64,000 nucleotides of DNA from Ichthyophis bannanicus (taxonomy: Eukaryota > Chordata > Amphibia > Gymnophiona > Ichthyophiidae): the NCBI GenBank assembly GCA_033557465.1, contig CM066034.1:410666159-410730158 (forward strand), in the 5' to 3' direction. Each line of letters starts with the position of its first letter. The stretch's first letter is position 1. The notes under the pieces were generated by a model. That model was not told where the DNA came from. It searched no databases and saw only the letters and a list, made by a program, of their open reading frames with translations. The translations under genes were made by a program, and so were the position numbers. Positions 29,830-40,115 of the stretch are shown here, in pieces.

Positions 29830-30566
29830 CTAAACCTCAAAGAGATTACGGAGTACCGCCTGTCCGAAAGCGCTGAACCTACGGGACTCCCTCTCGAGGC
29901 AGTAGTGGGCCGCAAATGTCTGGCTTGAAGACCAAGTAGCGGCCCGGCAGATGTCTGCCAATGGAACAGAGCGGAGATGAGCTACTGATGCGGCCTTCAC
30001 CCTGACACGGTGGGCCGTGACTCGACCCTGCAAGGAGAGGCTGGCTGCCCTGTATGCCCAGGCGATACAATCCGCTACCCAAAGGGACAACGTACGCTTG
30101 GAGACAGGTAACCCCAGTTTATTAGGGTCAAAAGACACGAAGAGCTGAGCAGCCCTTCGATGCCCCTGCGTACGGTCTATGTAAAAGGACAACGCACTTC
30201 TACAGTCCAGGGTATGCAAGACTGTTTCAGCCCGGCTGGCATGCGGCCTGGGAAAAAATGTTGGGAGAACCACCTCCTGATTGAGGTGGAAGGAGGAGAC
30301 CACTTTTGGAAGGAACTTAGGATGAGTCCGTAAGACCACCCTGTTCCTATAGAACCGTATGTACGGTCTATCAGAAACCAGAGCTTGGAGTTCACTCACA
30401 CGCCTGGCCGAGGTAAGAGCTACCAAGAACAACGCCTTCCAAGAAAGGAAGCGTAAAGGACAGGTAGCCATCGGCTCAAACGGTGGGCGAGTAAGTTGCT
30501 GCAAGACCACATTCAAATCCCACTCAGTGGCAGGTGGACGAATCGGAGGCTTGAGAAAAACAGGCC
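29830..30566 (-). pseudogene. DIRS-B tyrosine recombinase, C-terminal part
   Basis: This is the catalytic half of the DIRS recombinase. On the minus strand it begins after the L1 insertion with 'PPATEWDLNVVLQQL'. It shows the first catalytic Arg in 'SARRVSELQAL', then 'LPKVVSSFHLNQEVVLPTF', an HxxR box reading HRVR, and the C-terminal 'ICRAATWSSSQTFAAHYCL' carrying the Tyr region. The frame is open to its natural stop near 29830. The apparent extension of this ORF into 30567-30642 is L1 sequence. The enzyme is separated from its N-terminus by 2.1 kb of inserted DNA, so it cannot be made intact. Confidence 0.85.
30554..30566. other. Target-site duplication, left copy, of the ORF1-only L1 element
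   Basis: The 13-base sequence 'agaaaaacaggcc' is repeated exactly at 32708-32720. Joining the outer flanks restores the DIRS-B recombinase sequence. Confidence 0.88.
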
Positions 30567-31187
30567 GGTGTGTGTGCCTTGCTACATTGTTTCTTTTTGC
30601 TGCTGGCTGAGAGGAGTTGAGCTGCCCAGTCCTGGAGAGCACTGCGGACCACGTGAGCAGCCTGGGGTTTAAGCATGAGCCCTCCCTCTGCTTCTCTGTG
30701 TGTGTGCCTTGCTACATTGTTTCTTTTTGCTGCTGGCTGAGAGGAGTTGAGCTGCCCAGTCCCAGAGAGCACTGCGGACCACGTGAGCAGCCTGGGGTTT
30801 AAGAACGAGCCCTCCCTCTGCTTCTCTGTGTGTGTGCCTTGCTACATTGTTTCTTTTTGCTGCTGGCTGAGAGGAGTTGAGCTGCCCAGTCCCGGAGAGC
30901 ACTGCGGACCACGTGAGCAGCCTGGGGTTTAAGAACGAGCCCTCCCTCTGCTTCTCTGTGTGTGTGCCTTGCTACATTGTTTCTTTTTGCTGCTGGCTGA
31001 GAGGAGTTGAGCCGCCCAGTCCCGGAGAGCACTGCGGACCACGTGAGCAGCCTGGGGTTTAAGAACGAGCCCTCCCTCTCTTCTCTGTGTGTGTGCCTTG
31101 CTACATTGTTTCTTTTTGCTGCTGGCTGAGAGGAGTTGAGCTGCCCAGTCCCGGAGAGCACTGCGGATCACGTGAGCAGCTTGGGCT
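30567..31187 (+). repeat. Five ~130-bp tandem monomers (promoter-like 5' UTR)
   Basis: 'tgtgtgccttgctacatt' recurs at 30571, 30701, 30831, 30961 and 31090, a period of 130 bp (129 for the last). Each unit also has 'gctggctgagaggagttgag' and 'accacgtgagcagc'. Units are about 97-99% identical. Mouse L1 5' UTRs are built the same way from promoter monomers. The first unit starts exactly at the insertion point. The ORFs in these units on both strands are artefacts. Confidence 0.92.
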
Positions 31188-31306
31188 ATTTAACCTGCCC
31201 TCACCGCGGGACGCGCACCACGGGCGCGTTCCCGGGTGCGTGCTCCGAAGCACATCGGAGCGGAGTGAGTTAATTGTTTGAGTGCTTTTTCAAGTGTTCT
31301 TATTAT

Positions 31307-32499
31307 ATGGGGAAACGCAAGAAGAAGTTGCTATCTGCTTCAATGGCATCTGGAAAGTCTGCAAAGGTGGTGGGGCCCATGGACAGCCATGTACGGTCCG
31401 TGGTTCCCCCACCCACCTCGGCGTTGTCTCCTGAATCTTCAGTTTCAGTTAGTTCTGTTTCCTCTATTCCGTCTCCTGATCCGCGAAGGGTTGTAACCCC
31501 ACCCAGCAAAAGCCCACAAGAATCGGACAGTGGATCCTCTTCTCCTTCAAGTGGAAATGTTTTTCCATCTTCTAAATTGCCTGAGTCGTTTCTGAAACTT
31601 GAAGGGGATATTGTATCTCTGCCTTGTTCTATTGACTTTTCCCTGCTATCCTTAGATGATTTGTCTCCTCCGGCGGACGTTTCTTTACAGGATATATGGA
31701 AGATTGTTTCTAGAACTGAATGTTCTTTGAATTCTTCGTTGGCTAAAGTTTCCACGTTTACGAAAGAAACTGTTAGTTCTTTGTCTAATCATCAAGACCG
31801 ATTATGTTCTCTTGAATCTCATAAGGCTAAAGTAGATAATCAGCTTGTTTCTATTCAAGGGTCTGTTACTTCATTTGTTCAGGATTCTCTACATTTGCAT
31901 ACTCGTGATGAAATTATTGAAAATGCCTTAAGGGCTAAAAATCTAAGATTATTGAATTTTCCTCGGACGCATTACCTTTCTCCAACAATACTATTCGTTA
32001 AATATTTAAAAGATGTTTTAAAGGTTTCTGAACCTGAATCTATAGCTCTATCTAAAATTTATTATTTACCTACAGCTATCAGAGGGAAGGTGGTTTCGGA
32101 TTCAGAAACTGGTGGTGTAATTGCAGATGATATAGAGTGTTTATCTGCTCAGAGTCTAGATTTATCCGCTTATTTGGAGTCCTCAGTGGAAGAGATATCC
32201 ACTCGGGCTACTCTGTTAGTTGCTTTTTCTTTAGAACAAGATAAGGAGAGGATTATGCGCTCATATTTTAAACATCGGCAGGAAAAGTTTTTGGGCATCA
32301 GATACAGGTCTTTCCCGATGTGTCCCGCACAACGCAATTGAAAAGGAAGGCTTTCCTTTCATTTCGACCACGTGTTTTGGCATTAGGGGCTACTTTCCTA
32401 CTTAAATATCCTTGCAAGTGTGTTGTTACACACCGGGCTAAGTCCTATATCTTTTTTGATGCCTCTCAATTGGAAAGTTTTCTGCAGAATGTTGGTTAA
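31307..32499 (+). pseudogene. L1-like ORF1 protein (one frameshift)
   Basis: L1 ORF1p is an RNA-binding trimeric chaperone. The start at 31307 ('MGKRKKK') matches the 'MGKKRKGK' start of the second copy at 50516, so it is preferred to the upstream ATG at 31274. A Ser/Pro-rich N-terminus (about 10-110) is followed by a coiled coil (about 130-205). An RRM-like domain then starts at 'LRAKNLRLLNFPR'. The C-terminal domain follows. One indel near 32310 shifts the frame: the natural end, with 'FRPRVLALGATFLLKYPCKC', is in the next frame and stops at 32499. The conserved end mirrors copy B. Confidence 0.85.
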
Positions 32500-32707
32500 T
32501 TAGTGGGCTTGCTTAGAAAATAGGGGTTTATATTTATTAGTCTTCCCTTTCTCAGCATTGATCTGTCTTTCTTTCACACATTCCATGTTGTGGGCTGGGT
32601 GTTAATATTGTTTAAGAAACTGTTTGTTTTAATGTATTATTACTTATTATTGCTTTTGTTTTTTCTTTTTGTAAAAGATTGAAATATCAATAAAAAAAAA
32701 AAAGAAA
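32500..32707 (+). other. 3' UTR and poly(A) tail of the ORF1-only element
   Basis: Short AT-rich 3' UTR with a 'caataaaaaaaaaaaaa' end that serves as both polyadenylation signal and A tail. There is no trace of endonuclease or RT coding sequence between the ORF1 stop and the tail. Confidence 0.85.
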
Positions 32708-33263
32708 AGAAAAACAGGCCTCTGAGGAAGCGAGACACCAAGGGATGGCCCGACAGAGACTGTCCCTCCACCGGTGAGTGGTGCGCTGATAGAGCACTGA
32801 GGTGAACCCGAACAGAGTTGGATTTAAGGCCTAGGTCCGACAGGTGAAGCAGATACTACAGCACCACTGGCACCAGGCACGAAAAAGGATCCTCTTGGCG
32901 CTGAGCACACCAGGTGGAGAACCTACGCCACTTGAGGGCATAAGACGTCCGGGTGGATTGTCTCCTAGAGGCCAATACCACCTCTTCCACTTCCTTAAGT
33001 AAAGTTAAGGAGGCTAGAACTATCCTTTCAGCAGCCAGGCCATCAGATTGAGGGATTTGAGGTTGGGGTGCAGCAGAGATCCATGGTCCTGAGACAGGAG
33101 ATCGGGTTGCACCCCCAGAGGGAGTGGGGTGTCCACCGCCAACTGCAGAAGGAGTGGAAACCACGGTTGCCTCGGCCATCTGCGGGCTACCAGAATCACT
33201 GAGGCTTTGTCCTGAAGAACCTTGAACAAGGTTCGGGCCACAAGAGGCTTGGAGGAAACGCAT
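32708..33263 (-). pseudogene. DIRS-B tyrosine recombinase, N-terminal part and linker
   Basis: Continues the recombinase on the far side of the L1 insertion. The minus-strand frame 33263-32856 ends with 'RRQSTRTSYALKWRRFSTWC', the start of the DNA-binding domain in DIRS recombinases (compare 'YAHIWRVFEAWC' in DIRS-A). Residues just before are a linker from the RT ORF. The frame is interrupted before the L1 insertion point. It is part of the same broken gene as 29830-30566. Confidence 0.75.
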
Positions 33264-34495
33264 ACAGTAGGCCCGTAGACCAAGAGATTAGAAACGCATT
33301 TGCAGCTATTCTCAGAGGATGCGGTTGCCTGGAACAGAACCTGGGTAGCTGACGGTTCAGTGGACTCGCAAAGAGATCGATGGTTGGAAGACCCCATCTT
33401 AGAAAGATCTGTTGGACCACTAGCAGATTCAAGTGCCATTCGTGAGGCTGTAGAATCCTGCTTAACCTGTCTGCTAGATAATTCTCCTGGCCAGGTAGAT
33501 AGACTGCTTTGAGAAATATGCCTTGTTTAACTGCCAGGGAGCAAAGAGCTTGTGCTTCCTGACACAGAAGCCTGGAACCTGTGCCTCCCTGCTTGTTCAC
33601 ATAGAACATTGCTACTTGGTTGTCTGTCTGAACCAAGACCGACTGGTGAGAGAGGACATGAGAGAAAGTCTGCAGAGCCAAACGGATAGACCGCAGCTCC
33701 AACAGATTGATCTGCTGTGTGGCCTCCCAAGGGGACCAGAGGCCCTGAGTGCATGCACCCTGGCAATGTGCACCCCAACCCTGCAAGGAAGCATTTGTTG
33801 TCAGCACCCGTGTGTGTGGTGATGCTTGGAAAGGCACTCCCCTGACAAGGTTTGGGAGATGTAGCCACCACCGCAGGGAGTCCACTAGCAGTTTGGACAC
33901 CCGTACTCTTTCTCTTAAGTCTCCTGTGGCTTGCACCCACTGAGCTCTGAGGCACCACTGAGCAGGCCGCATATGGAGACGGGCATTCGGAGTTACATGG
34001 ACCGTGGAGGCCATGTGTCCTAAGAGTCTCAGGAAGTGTCTGGTGGAGACCAGACAACCGCTCCGGAACTGCTGGGCCAAGGCCATCAGTCTGTGGGCCC
34101 TGTCCTCGGGCAAATAAGCCTTTGCTTGGAGGGTATCCAACCTTGCCCCAATGAACTCCATGTCCTGTGAGGGGAGCAAAGTGGGCTTTGCGAAGTTTAT
34201 GATGAAGCCTAGATGCTGGAGAAGAGAGACAGTGCGAAGGGTGGCCTGTCTGGCCTCCTGTGGAGACTGACCCCTGATGAGCCAGTCGTCCAGGTATGGA
34301 AAGACAAAGATGCCCTGGTTTCTGAGATAGGCCACTACCACCGTCAGGCATTTGGTGAAAACCCTGGGGGCGGAGGTGAGGCCAAATGGAAGTACTCTGT
34401 ACTGAAAATGACTTCCTCCCACTACAAATCTGAGATATTGTCTGTGGTCTGGATGAATGAGGATGTGGGTATAAGCATCCTTCTCGGGCCAGCAA
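33196..34495 (-). CDS. DIRS-B RT - RNase H - methyltransferase-like ORF (5' truncated)
   Basis: Homologue of the DIRS-A polyprotein. Conserved sequence enters at about 34495 ('EKDAYTHILIHPDHRQYLRF') without a start codon; the first ATG in frame is at 34422. RT shows 'YRVLPFGLTSAPRVFTK' and an intact catalytic YLDD. RNase H shows 'NLLELRSIRLAL' and 'VQTDNQVAMFYVNKQGG'. Its first Asp is Asn ('TTNASLQGW'), likely inactivating. The methyltransferase-like end has 'DLFASPLNRQ' and 'LLYAFPP'. The first third of RT is missing, so no functional protein is expected although 408 codons are open. Confidence 0.85.
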
Positions 34496-34570
34496 CAGGG
34501 TTCTCACCCTAAAAGACAAAGCCATGGAGCTCAGAAACCAAAGACACAGAAGCCCCTGGCTCCTGCCCAA
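33527..34570 (-). other. -1-frame ORF over the DIRS-B RT gene (347 codons)
   Basis: This is an open frame overlapping RT-RNase H, in the same relative phase as the 568-codon ORF in DIRS-A (6140-7846). The protein text is Gly/Ser/Pro/His-rich, without a recognised domain, and not obviously alignable to the DIRS-A one beyond positions fixed by the RT code. Its upstream ATG lies beyond the truncation point, in non-homologous sequence. Confidence 0.25.
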
Positions 34571-34906
34571 CCCGGGGGAGCTTTTGACACATGGTCTTCA
34601 ATTCACACATTCGCAGCTCACTACTGCCTGGAGATTGAGTCCTGAGGGACATTGCCTTTGGCAGGCAGTACTCCGCAATATTCTTGGGGTATAGGCAACT
34701 CCTGCCCTCCGACCCTTCTGTGTTCATGCTACTGGCGTGATAGTGTTGCGGGATGCTAGGATCTACAGAGTCTCTCAGTGGGGACTCACCTTCTGCAACT
34801 CATGGCTACTTGATTGGTCACGGTTAGTGCTGTCGTGGTTTGGTCCTCGGCAGTCTGAAGCTAGGGAGTCCCATATGTGAGGACTGACTTCCTGCTTGTT
34901 CCTGGA
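34501..34906 (+). pseudogene. Sense DIRS-B tail with tyrosine recombinase C-terminus
   Basis: On the plus strand, 34590-34640 encodes 'WSSIHTFAAHYCLEIES', the last block of a DIRS-B recombinase. A 3' non-coding region follows, homologous in inverted orientation to 29650-29830 ('ggcaactcctgccctccgacccttctgtg'). It is probably the 3' side of the outer DIRS-B copy whose left end is at 27733. Confidence 0.72.
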
Positions 34907-35222
34907 GAAAGCATAATTACTCACCTATAACAGGCGTTCTCCAGGGACAGCAAGACTCAGTCCTCACAACCCTCCCTCCTCCCCTGGGAGTTGCTTCTCT
35001 ACCTTGCTTTATTTTTAGTGCCATCCTAGCTATGTCATCTGACTGAGCAAGATGACACCCTTGGATGGGAAGGGGACCATGCATGCGAGGTAGCATGTCC
35101 CATAGGCTTTCTTTGAAAGCTCGGGAAATGCTCTGTGCAGGCTCCATCAGTGCCAATGTCACCCATATGTGAGGGCTGATTCCTGCTGTCCCTGGAGAAC
35201 GCCTGTTTTTAGGTGAATAACT
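34907..35222. repeat. DIRS-B fold-back terminal unit (copy 3)
   Basis: Arms at about 34915-34968 (attactcacctataacagg...) and 35160-35222 (...cctgtttttaggtgaataact) are reverse complements with a spacer that includes 'ctttctttgaaagctcggg'. The host L2 resumes immediately after. Confidence 0.82.
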
Positions 35223-37870
35223 ACGCTTTATCGACCCCCCCCCCCACCCGAAAAAATCCACCTTTACCTTTCTATCTGACTCATGGCTTTGCTTCTTTCT
35301 GGATTTATCTTCCCCCTCCCTTATTCTCAGGGATTTTAACAATCATGTTGATAACACCTCTGATCCTTATGCTTTAAAGCTCCTCTCCCTTACCTCATCA
35401 TTCAACCTCCAGCTTTGCTCTACTGCCCCTACTCACCAGCAAGGCCATTACCTCGACTTTGTATTCTTCTGTAATTGCTTACCCTTAAACTTCTATACCT
35501 CACTTCTTCCCTTATCAGACTATTACCTGCTAAGCTTCATCACTCACCATCTCAACCTTGCCCTATGTCCTTCAAACTCTTTAGAAATCTTCATTCTATT
35601 GACCGCTGGCTCTCTCCTCCACTATCTGATCCACCTCTTTCCTCCACTATGTCATCTGAGTCTGTTGATGAGGTAGTAGCTTTCTATAATGCTGCACTGT
35701 CCTCTGCTCTGGATGCTCTTGATCTGCCCATGCCACTTCCTGTGAGGCATACTGTACCTCAACCCTGGCTGTCTTCCACTAACTGCTATCTACTTTCCTG
35801 CGCCCGCTCAGCTGAGCATGCTTGGTTCAAATCCGGCACCCTTGTGGACTTTCTGCACTTCAAATTTATGCTTGTCTCTTTCCAGTCAGCCCTAGCACTC
35901 GCCAAACAAGACTATAATGTCCATTTGACTAGCTCTCTTGCCTCTGACCCTTGCCGTCTCCTTATAACTCTCAAATCTCTCCTCAAGGTGCCTCTGCCTA
36001 CGATCCCTCCTTCCCTTTCTGTCCAAACCCTGACTGACTACTTCCATGACAACATCCACAAGATCACACTCCAATTCCCCATGAGGTCAGCTACTCCCCC
36101 TCTTCACTCCCAATTCCCCCCCCCCCCACCTCTGCTACCCTTTCTTCCTTTTCTGTGATCTGAGGAGGAAACCACTCACTTTCTTTCCTCATCCAAACTC
36201 ACTACTTGCTCCTCTGATCCTATTCCCACCCATCTCCTTCACGCCACCTCCTCCACTGTAGTCCCTTCCATCTCTCATATTCTGAACCTATTGCTCTCCA
36301 CTGCAACTTCCCCTGCAGTCTTCAAGCATGTTGTGGTCACTTCTCTCCTCAAGAAACCCTCACTAGACCCTACCTGTTTTTCTTACTATCGACCCATCTC
36401 CCTTCTCTTCTTCGTTTCTAAACTACTTGAACGTGCGGTTCACCGTCATTGCCTTAACGTTTCTCTTCTCTCAAGCCCTTCTGGAACCTCTACAATCTGG
36501 CTTTCATCCTTTACATTCTACTGAAACTGCTCTTTCCAAAGACCTGTTCCTGGCAAAATCCAAGGGCCTTTACTCAGTCCTCATCCTTCTTGACCTTACT
36601 GCTGCTTTTGACACTGTTGACCACAACCTTCTCCTTGATACCTTGTCCTCGCTTGGTTTTAAGGGCTCTCTTCTTATCTCTCCCATTGCTCTTCTTGGTT
36701 CTCTTCTTATCTCTCCCATCACTCTTTCAGTGTTTGTTCTGGTGGATCCTCCTCTACTGCTATCCTAATCTGTTGGTGTACCCCATGGATCTGTCCGGTC
36801 CACTTCTTTTCTCTCTCTATACTAAGTCTGTTGGTGCACTCATCTCTTCCCATGGCTTTCAGTACCATCTTTACACTGATGACTCCCAGATCTACCTCTC
36901 TACACCTGAAATCTCTCCAGCAATCCAGGCCAGGATCTTTGCCTGCTTTTCTGACATTGCTGCTTGGATGCTTCACTGCTGCTTGAAATTGAACATGGCC
37001 AAAACTATGCTGCTTATTTTTCCCCTTGAACCCTTCTCTCCCCTTCCTCCTTTCTCAGTCTCTGTGGATAACTTTCTATTTCTCCCTGTCTCTTCAGGTT
37101 GCCACCTTAGGGTCGTCTTTGACTCCTCTCTCTTTCTCCACTCACATCCAACTGATAGCTAAAACATGCCTTTTTTTCTCTACAACATCAACAAAATTCG
37201 CCCATTCCTTTATGTACACACTACTAAGACACTTATCCATGCCTTAGTCACCTCCCACCTTCTCCTTGCTGGTCTCCCTCTGAATCATCTCTTCCCTTCA
37301 ATATGTTCAACACTCTGCTGCGCGGCTAATCTGGCAGCCTCACCATGCTCATATTACCATTCTTTTCAAGTCACTTCATAAGCTTCCTATCTATTTCTGC
37401 ATCCAGTTCAAACTTCTCCTGCTGACCTATAAATGCATTCACTCTGCGGCTCTTCACTACCTTTCCTCGCTTATCTTTCCCTACACCCCTCCTTGGGAAC
37501 TCCGCTCTTCTGGCAAATCGCTTCTATCTGTGCCCTTCTCTTCTATTGCTATCTCGACTCTTTTCACCTTGTTCCTCCTTATGCCTGGAACAAACTATGT
37601 GAGTCGATTCGTCAGACACTTTCTCTGACCCTTTTCAAATCCAGGCTGAAAACTCACCTCTTCGCTGCCGCTTTCGGATCTTGACTCACCTGATCTCCTT
37701 TGTGTTTCCTTACCATTCCCCCTAGATGTATCCCATGTCTACAGCTACTGTGTTGCCTGTCTTGACTAGATTGTAAGCTCTGATGAGCAGGGACTGTCCT
37801 GTCTGTGCAGCGCTGCGTACATCTTGTAGCACTATACAAACAGTACTAGTAGTAGTAGTAGTAGTAGTAA
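35223..37870 (+). mobile_element. L2-clade LINE, 3' part, with (tag)n tail
   Basis: Continues the L2 from 27732. Ends with the L2-style 3' motif 'gattgtaagctctgatgagcagggactgtc...cagcgctgcgtacatcttgtagcactata' and a trinucleotide (tag)n tail at about 37840-37868. Confidence 0.85.
35225..37684 (+). pseudogene. L2 ORF2 endonuclease C-terminus and RT, degraded
   Basis: Motifs in order: 'YRPP' near 35228; 'LRDFNNHVDN' (GDFN equivalent, Gly changed) near 35330; a linker ORF 35475-36158; RT start 'SYYRPISLL' near 36385; '[18 protein letters not shown]' near 36590; the catalytic box reading 'YTDDSQIYL' near 36875; '[12 protein letters not shown]' near 36990; and the C-terminal 'APYAWNKL'-type block 'VPPYAWNKLCESI' near 37575. 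Frame changes and an internal duplication ('[17 protein letters not shown]', about 36670-36720) make it non-functional. The long pieces have the composition and motif order of L2, not CR1. Confidence 0.8.
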
Positions 37871-37886
37871 GATCAACATAAGCAGT

Positions 37887-38484
37887 TGTAATAGCGAAGG
37901 GCCCGCAATAAATACAAACCAGGAGTCGACTAGAATTCAAACCAGTTTAATGTGCACACAGACTCAGGCAAAATCACATACAAAAGGTCTGAGCCCTGAG
38001 CTCAGCCAAACAACAGTTTATATATCCTTCTACATCAGTTCTACACAGACAAACTCCTCATTGGTCCTGGTGGCCCCCTCCCTCTCCCAATAGCCATCTC
38101 TGATCTGGCTTGAACCTGTTCTTATTCTGTGCAGGCCTTTCTAACTGTGGCTCAAATCCCTAGACATAATATTACATTTTGCTACTCTATTGCAAGGTCA
38201 GTTAGCCAGCAGAAAAACAGTGTAAAGGCATACTACTGAGAGACATCTGTGATTTTCATAACAAACTACAGTGGAAAAGTTTCACATTCTTATCAATAGC
38301 AGTTCTTATCAGAAGCAGAGCAGAGCAGTGTCTCTAACAGCTACTGGTATTTTTCTGTCTGTTCAGCTGTAATATTCCAAAGTCAGTTATAATATTCTAG
38401 TGGAAGGGAGGGGGACTCAGGCCTAATATACGGGCCTCGGCTACCTACAGGATGAACTAGGCCATCGCCTATCACACAGTGAAC
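37887..38484 (-). repeat. Solo LTR (antisense), family shared with 47941-48752
   Basis: On the minus strand it runs from 'tgtgataggcgatggcctag' to 'cgctattaca' (TG...CA). It is flanked by the 4-bp duplication 'cagt' (37883-37886 and 38485-38488). It contains 'gatatataaactgt' (TATA), 'gagtctgtgtgcacattaaa' (polyadenylation region) and 'ccaatgaggagttt', all shared with the LTR at 47941. No internal retroviral sequence remains. Confidence 0.85.
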
Positions 38485-38760
38485 AAGAGAATGAGGAACA
38501 TCAGGATCCAAAAGAAGCCTCGAAGAGGGTTTTTTAAATTTGAACTTGAATAGGGTTAGCAAAGGAGCCCGGTGTCCTGACTCAATTAGTTTGTTCCAGG
38601 CATATGGAGCTGCAAAGTAGAATGAACGAAGTCTGAAATTGGCAGTGGCAGAGAAGGGCACAGTTAAAAGGGATGTGCCAGAGGAGGGGTGTAGGGAGAG
38701 ATGAGAGAAAAGATGAGAAGCCACAGGATGAATGCACTTGTAGGTCAGTAGGAGAAGTTT
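38485..38760 (-). pseudogene. L2 LINE fragment, ORF2 C-terminus (antisense)
   Basis: The minus strand encodes the end of an L2 RT protein: 'FYFAAPYAWNKLIESG' followed by 'LLTLFKFKFKKPSSRLLL'. This matches 'YAWNKLCESI...SLTLFKSRLKTHLFAA' at the end of the L2 near 37600. Only the last ~90 residues survive. Confidence 0.75.
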
Positions 38761-38935
38761 GAACTAGATGCCGAAACAGATAACAACATATGCCAAACTG
38801 GTTCATCAAGCCCAGTATCCTGTTTCCAATCCAGGTCACAAGTACCTGCCAGGTTCCCAAAAGATATACAGATTCCATACTGCTTGTCCCATGGGTAAGC
38901 AGTGGATTTGACTGGTCCCTTTAATAATGGTTCCT
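38761..38935 (-). mobile_element. CR1 3' fragment (antisense), left part
   Basis: Reverse complement of a CR1 3' UTR ('ctggttcatcaagcccagtatcctgtttcc', split across a DIRS insertion). It is joined by homology to 40574-40720; the copy at 62640-62960 shows the uninterrupted order. Confidence 0.78.
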
Positions 38936-39067
38936 TAGTGTCTCTCCAGTCCAGTCCATCTCCACTGGGTTGTGCCCCCCTTCCAGCAGCATGTAGACTG
39001 AGCACGTCATCTTTTTGATGACCCTGGGGTATAAGTAGACCTGGCACCTCTCACCAGCTCCAGTTTT

Positions 39068-40003
39068 GTGCTCAGTCTTCTAGCAGCTGGAAGGGGTGCA
39101 GCCCTGCTAAGTTCCCATAAGCGCTCAACCTGTCTTTCCTATGTGAGGGTTTGGCGTATATTTGAAGGCTGGGGTGTAGAGAAACAGAAGAAGGCCCTTA
39201 CAGTGTCGGTCCCAGAGGTTCTAGATTTCTTACAGGCAGGTTTCGGGAAAGGCCTGGCAGCCAGCTCATTGAGAGTTCAATTGGCGGCTATTTTCTGTTA
39301 TGGGGGCAAGATCCAGTGTTAGATTCCCTGACCGCCGAGCCCTTTGAGCCGAGGCAGCGGGCGTCTCTCAAGGACATTACGCTTAAGACAGTTTTTCTGG
39401 TGGCTATCTGTTTGGCCAGTCATATTTCAGAGTTGCAGGCTTTGTCCTGCCGGCCACCATTTCTTGCATTTTCTAAAGAAAGGGTGGTTCTCCGGATGGT
39501 TCCATCTTTCTTGCCCAAGGTAATCTCGGCATTCCATGTGAATCAGTCAGTTTCCCTTCCTTCCTTCTCCGTGTCTTCTCGGAAGGGAGACGATGTACGC
39601 TTGTGTCATTTGGACGTGCGCAGAGTCCTGAAGCATTAACTGGATTGCACAGAGCCCTTTCGTAAGTCAGAGCGATTGTTTGTTTTGTTCAGGGGGCTGC
39701 ATAAAGGTAAGGCGGCAGCTAAGGCTTCGATTTTCCACATGGATCCGAGAGGCCATTGCTTCGTCTTATATTTTGAAGGGAAGGCGGGTCCTGGTTGGAC
39801 TTCGGGCTCATTCTACTCGAGCCCTGGTGGCCTTGTGGGTGGAATTTAGTTTGGTTCCGCTGCTGGACATCTGCAAAGCGGCTGCCTGGTCGTCCCTGCA
39901 CACCTTTGCCAAGCATTATCGGTTGGACGTCCAGGCCGTGGAAGAAGTGAGGTTTGAAGGAGCGGTTCTTCGGTCCGGTATTGCCGGGCCCGCCCAAGTT
40001 TGA
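39068..40003 (+). pseudogene. DIRS-A-like tyrosine recombinase, broken
   Basis: The DNA-binding part is 39068-39322 ('YVRVWRIFEGWG', 'LRVQLAAIFCYGG'). After a deletion of roughly 30 codons, the catalytic part continues at 39316-39639. There the Arg motif reads 'LASHISELQAL', where DIRS-A has 'SARRISELLAL', so the catalytic Arg is lost. A stop follows 'VRRVLKH'. The last part (about 39670-40003) has 'RAHSTRALVALW' with an intact HxxR box and 'WSSLHTFAKHYRLDV' with the Tyr. At least two frame breaks are present. About 60-65% identical to the DIRS-A recombinase by eye. Confidence 0.82.
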
Positions 40004-40019
40004 ACTGCTCTGGTACATC

Positions 40020-40115
40020 CCAGTGGAGAGGGACTGGACTGGAGAGACACTAAGGAAAGAATAATTAGACCTTATCTGCTAATTAGCGTTCTTGAAGGAA
40101 CTCCAGTCTAGTCCC
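40020..40115 (+). repeat. Internal complementary region of the deleted DIRS
   Basis: 'ggagagggactggactggagagacactaagg' (in two parts) is the complement of the left end. 'aattagaccttatctgctaat...ggaactccagtctagtcc' is the complement of the right end near 40520-40573. Confidence 0.82.

Larger units (their letters stand above)
30567..32707 (+). mobile_element. ORF1-only L1-like (HAL1-like) retrotransposon, copy A
   Basis: This is a complete 2.1-kb insertion with a 13-bp target duplication. It has a 5' region of five ~130-bp tandem monomers, an L1-type ORF1, a ~190-bp 3' UTR and an A-rich tail (about 32688-32707). There is no ORF2 at all: the 3' UTR follows the ORF1 stop directly. That is the organisation of mammalian HAL1 half-LINEs, which are moved in trans by an L1 enzyme. 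The target duplication and tail show true target-primed retrotransposition. Confidence 0.87.
29340..34500 (-). mobile_element. Antisense DIRS-B element (inner copy), 5' truncated
   Basis: Read on the minus strand from 34500 this holds RT, RNase H, methyltransferase-like domain, tyrosine recombinase, a 3' non-coding region and the fold-back right end. Gag and the left terminus are absent: RT starts abruptly at about 34495, where the sequence switches to sense DIRS-B tail. An ORF1-only L1 element (30567-32707) interrupts the recombinase. The arrangement may be a nested insertion with deletion or an inversion within one older element. Confidence 0.75.

Noticed and set aside
30617..31281. Repeated 61-codon plus-strand and 77-120-codon minus-strand ORFs
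   Set aside because: Each is the same 130-bp monomer read in a different frame; the spacing equals the repeat period.
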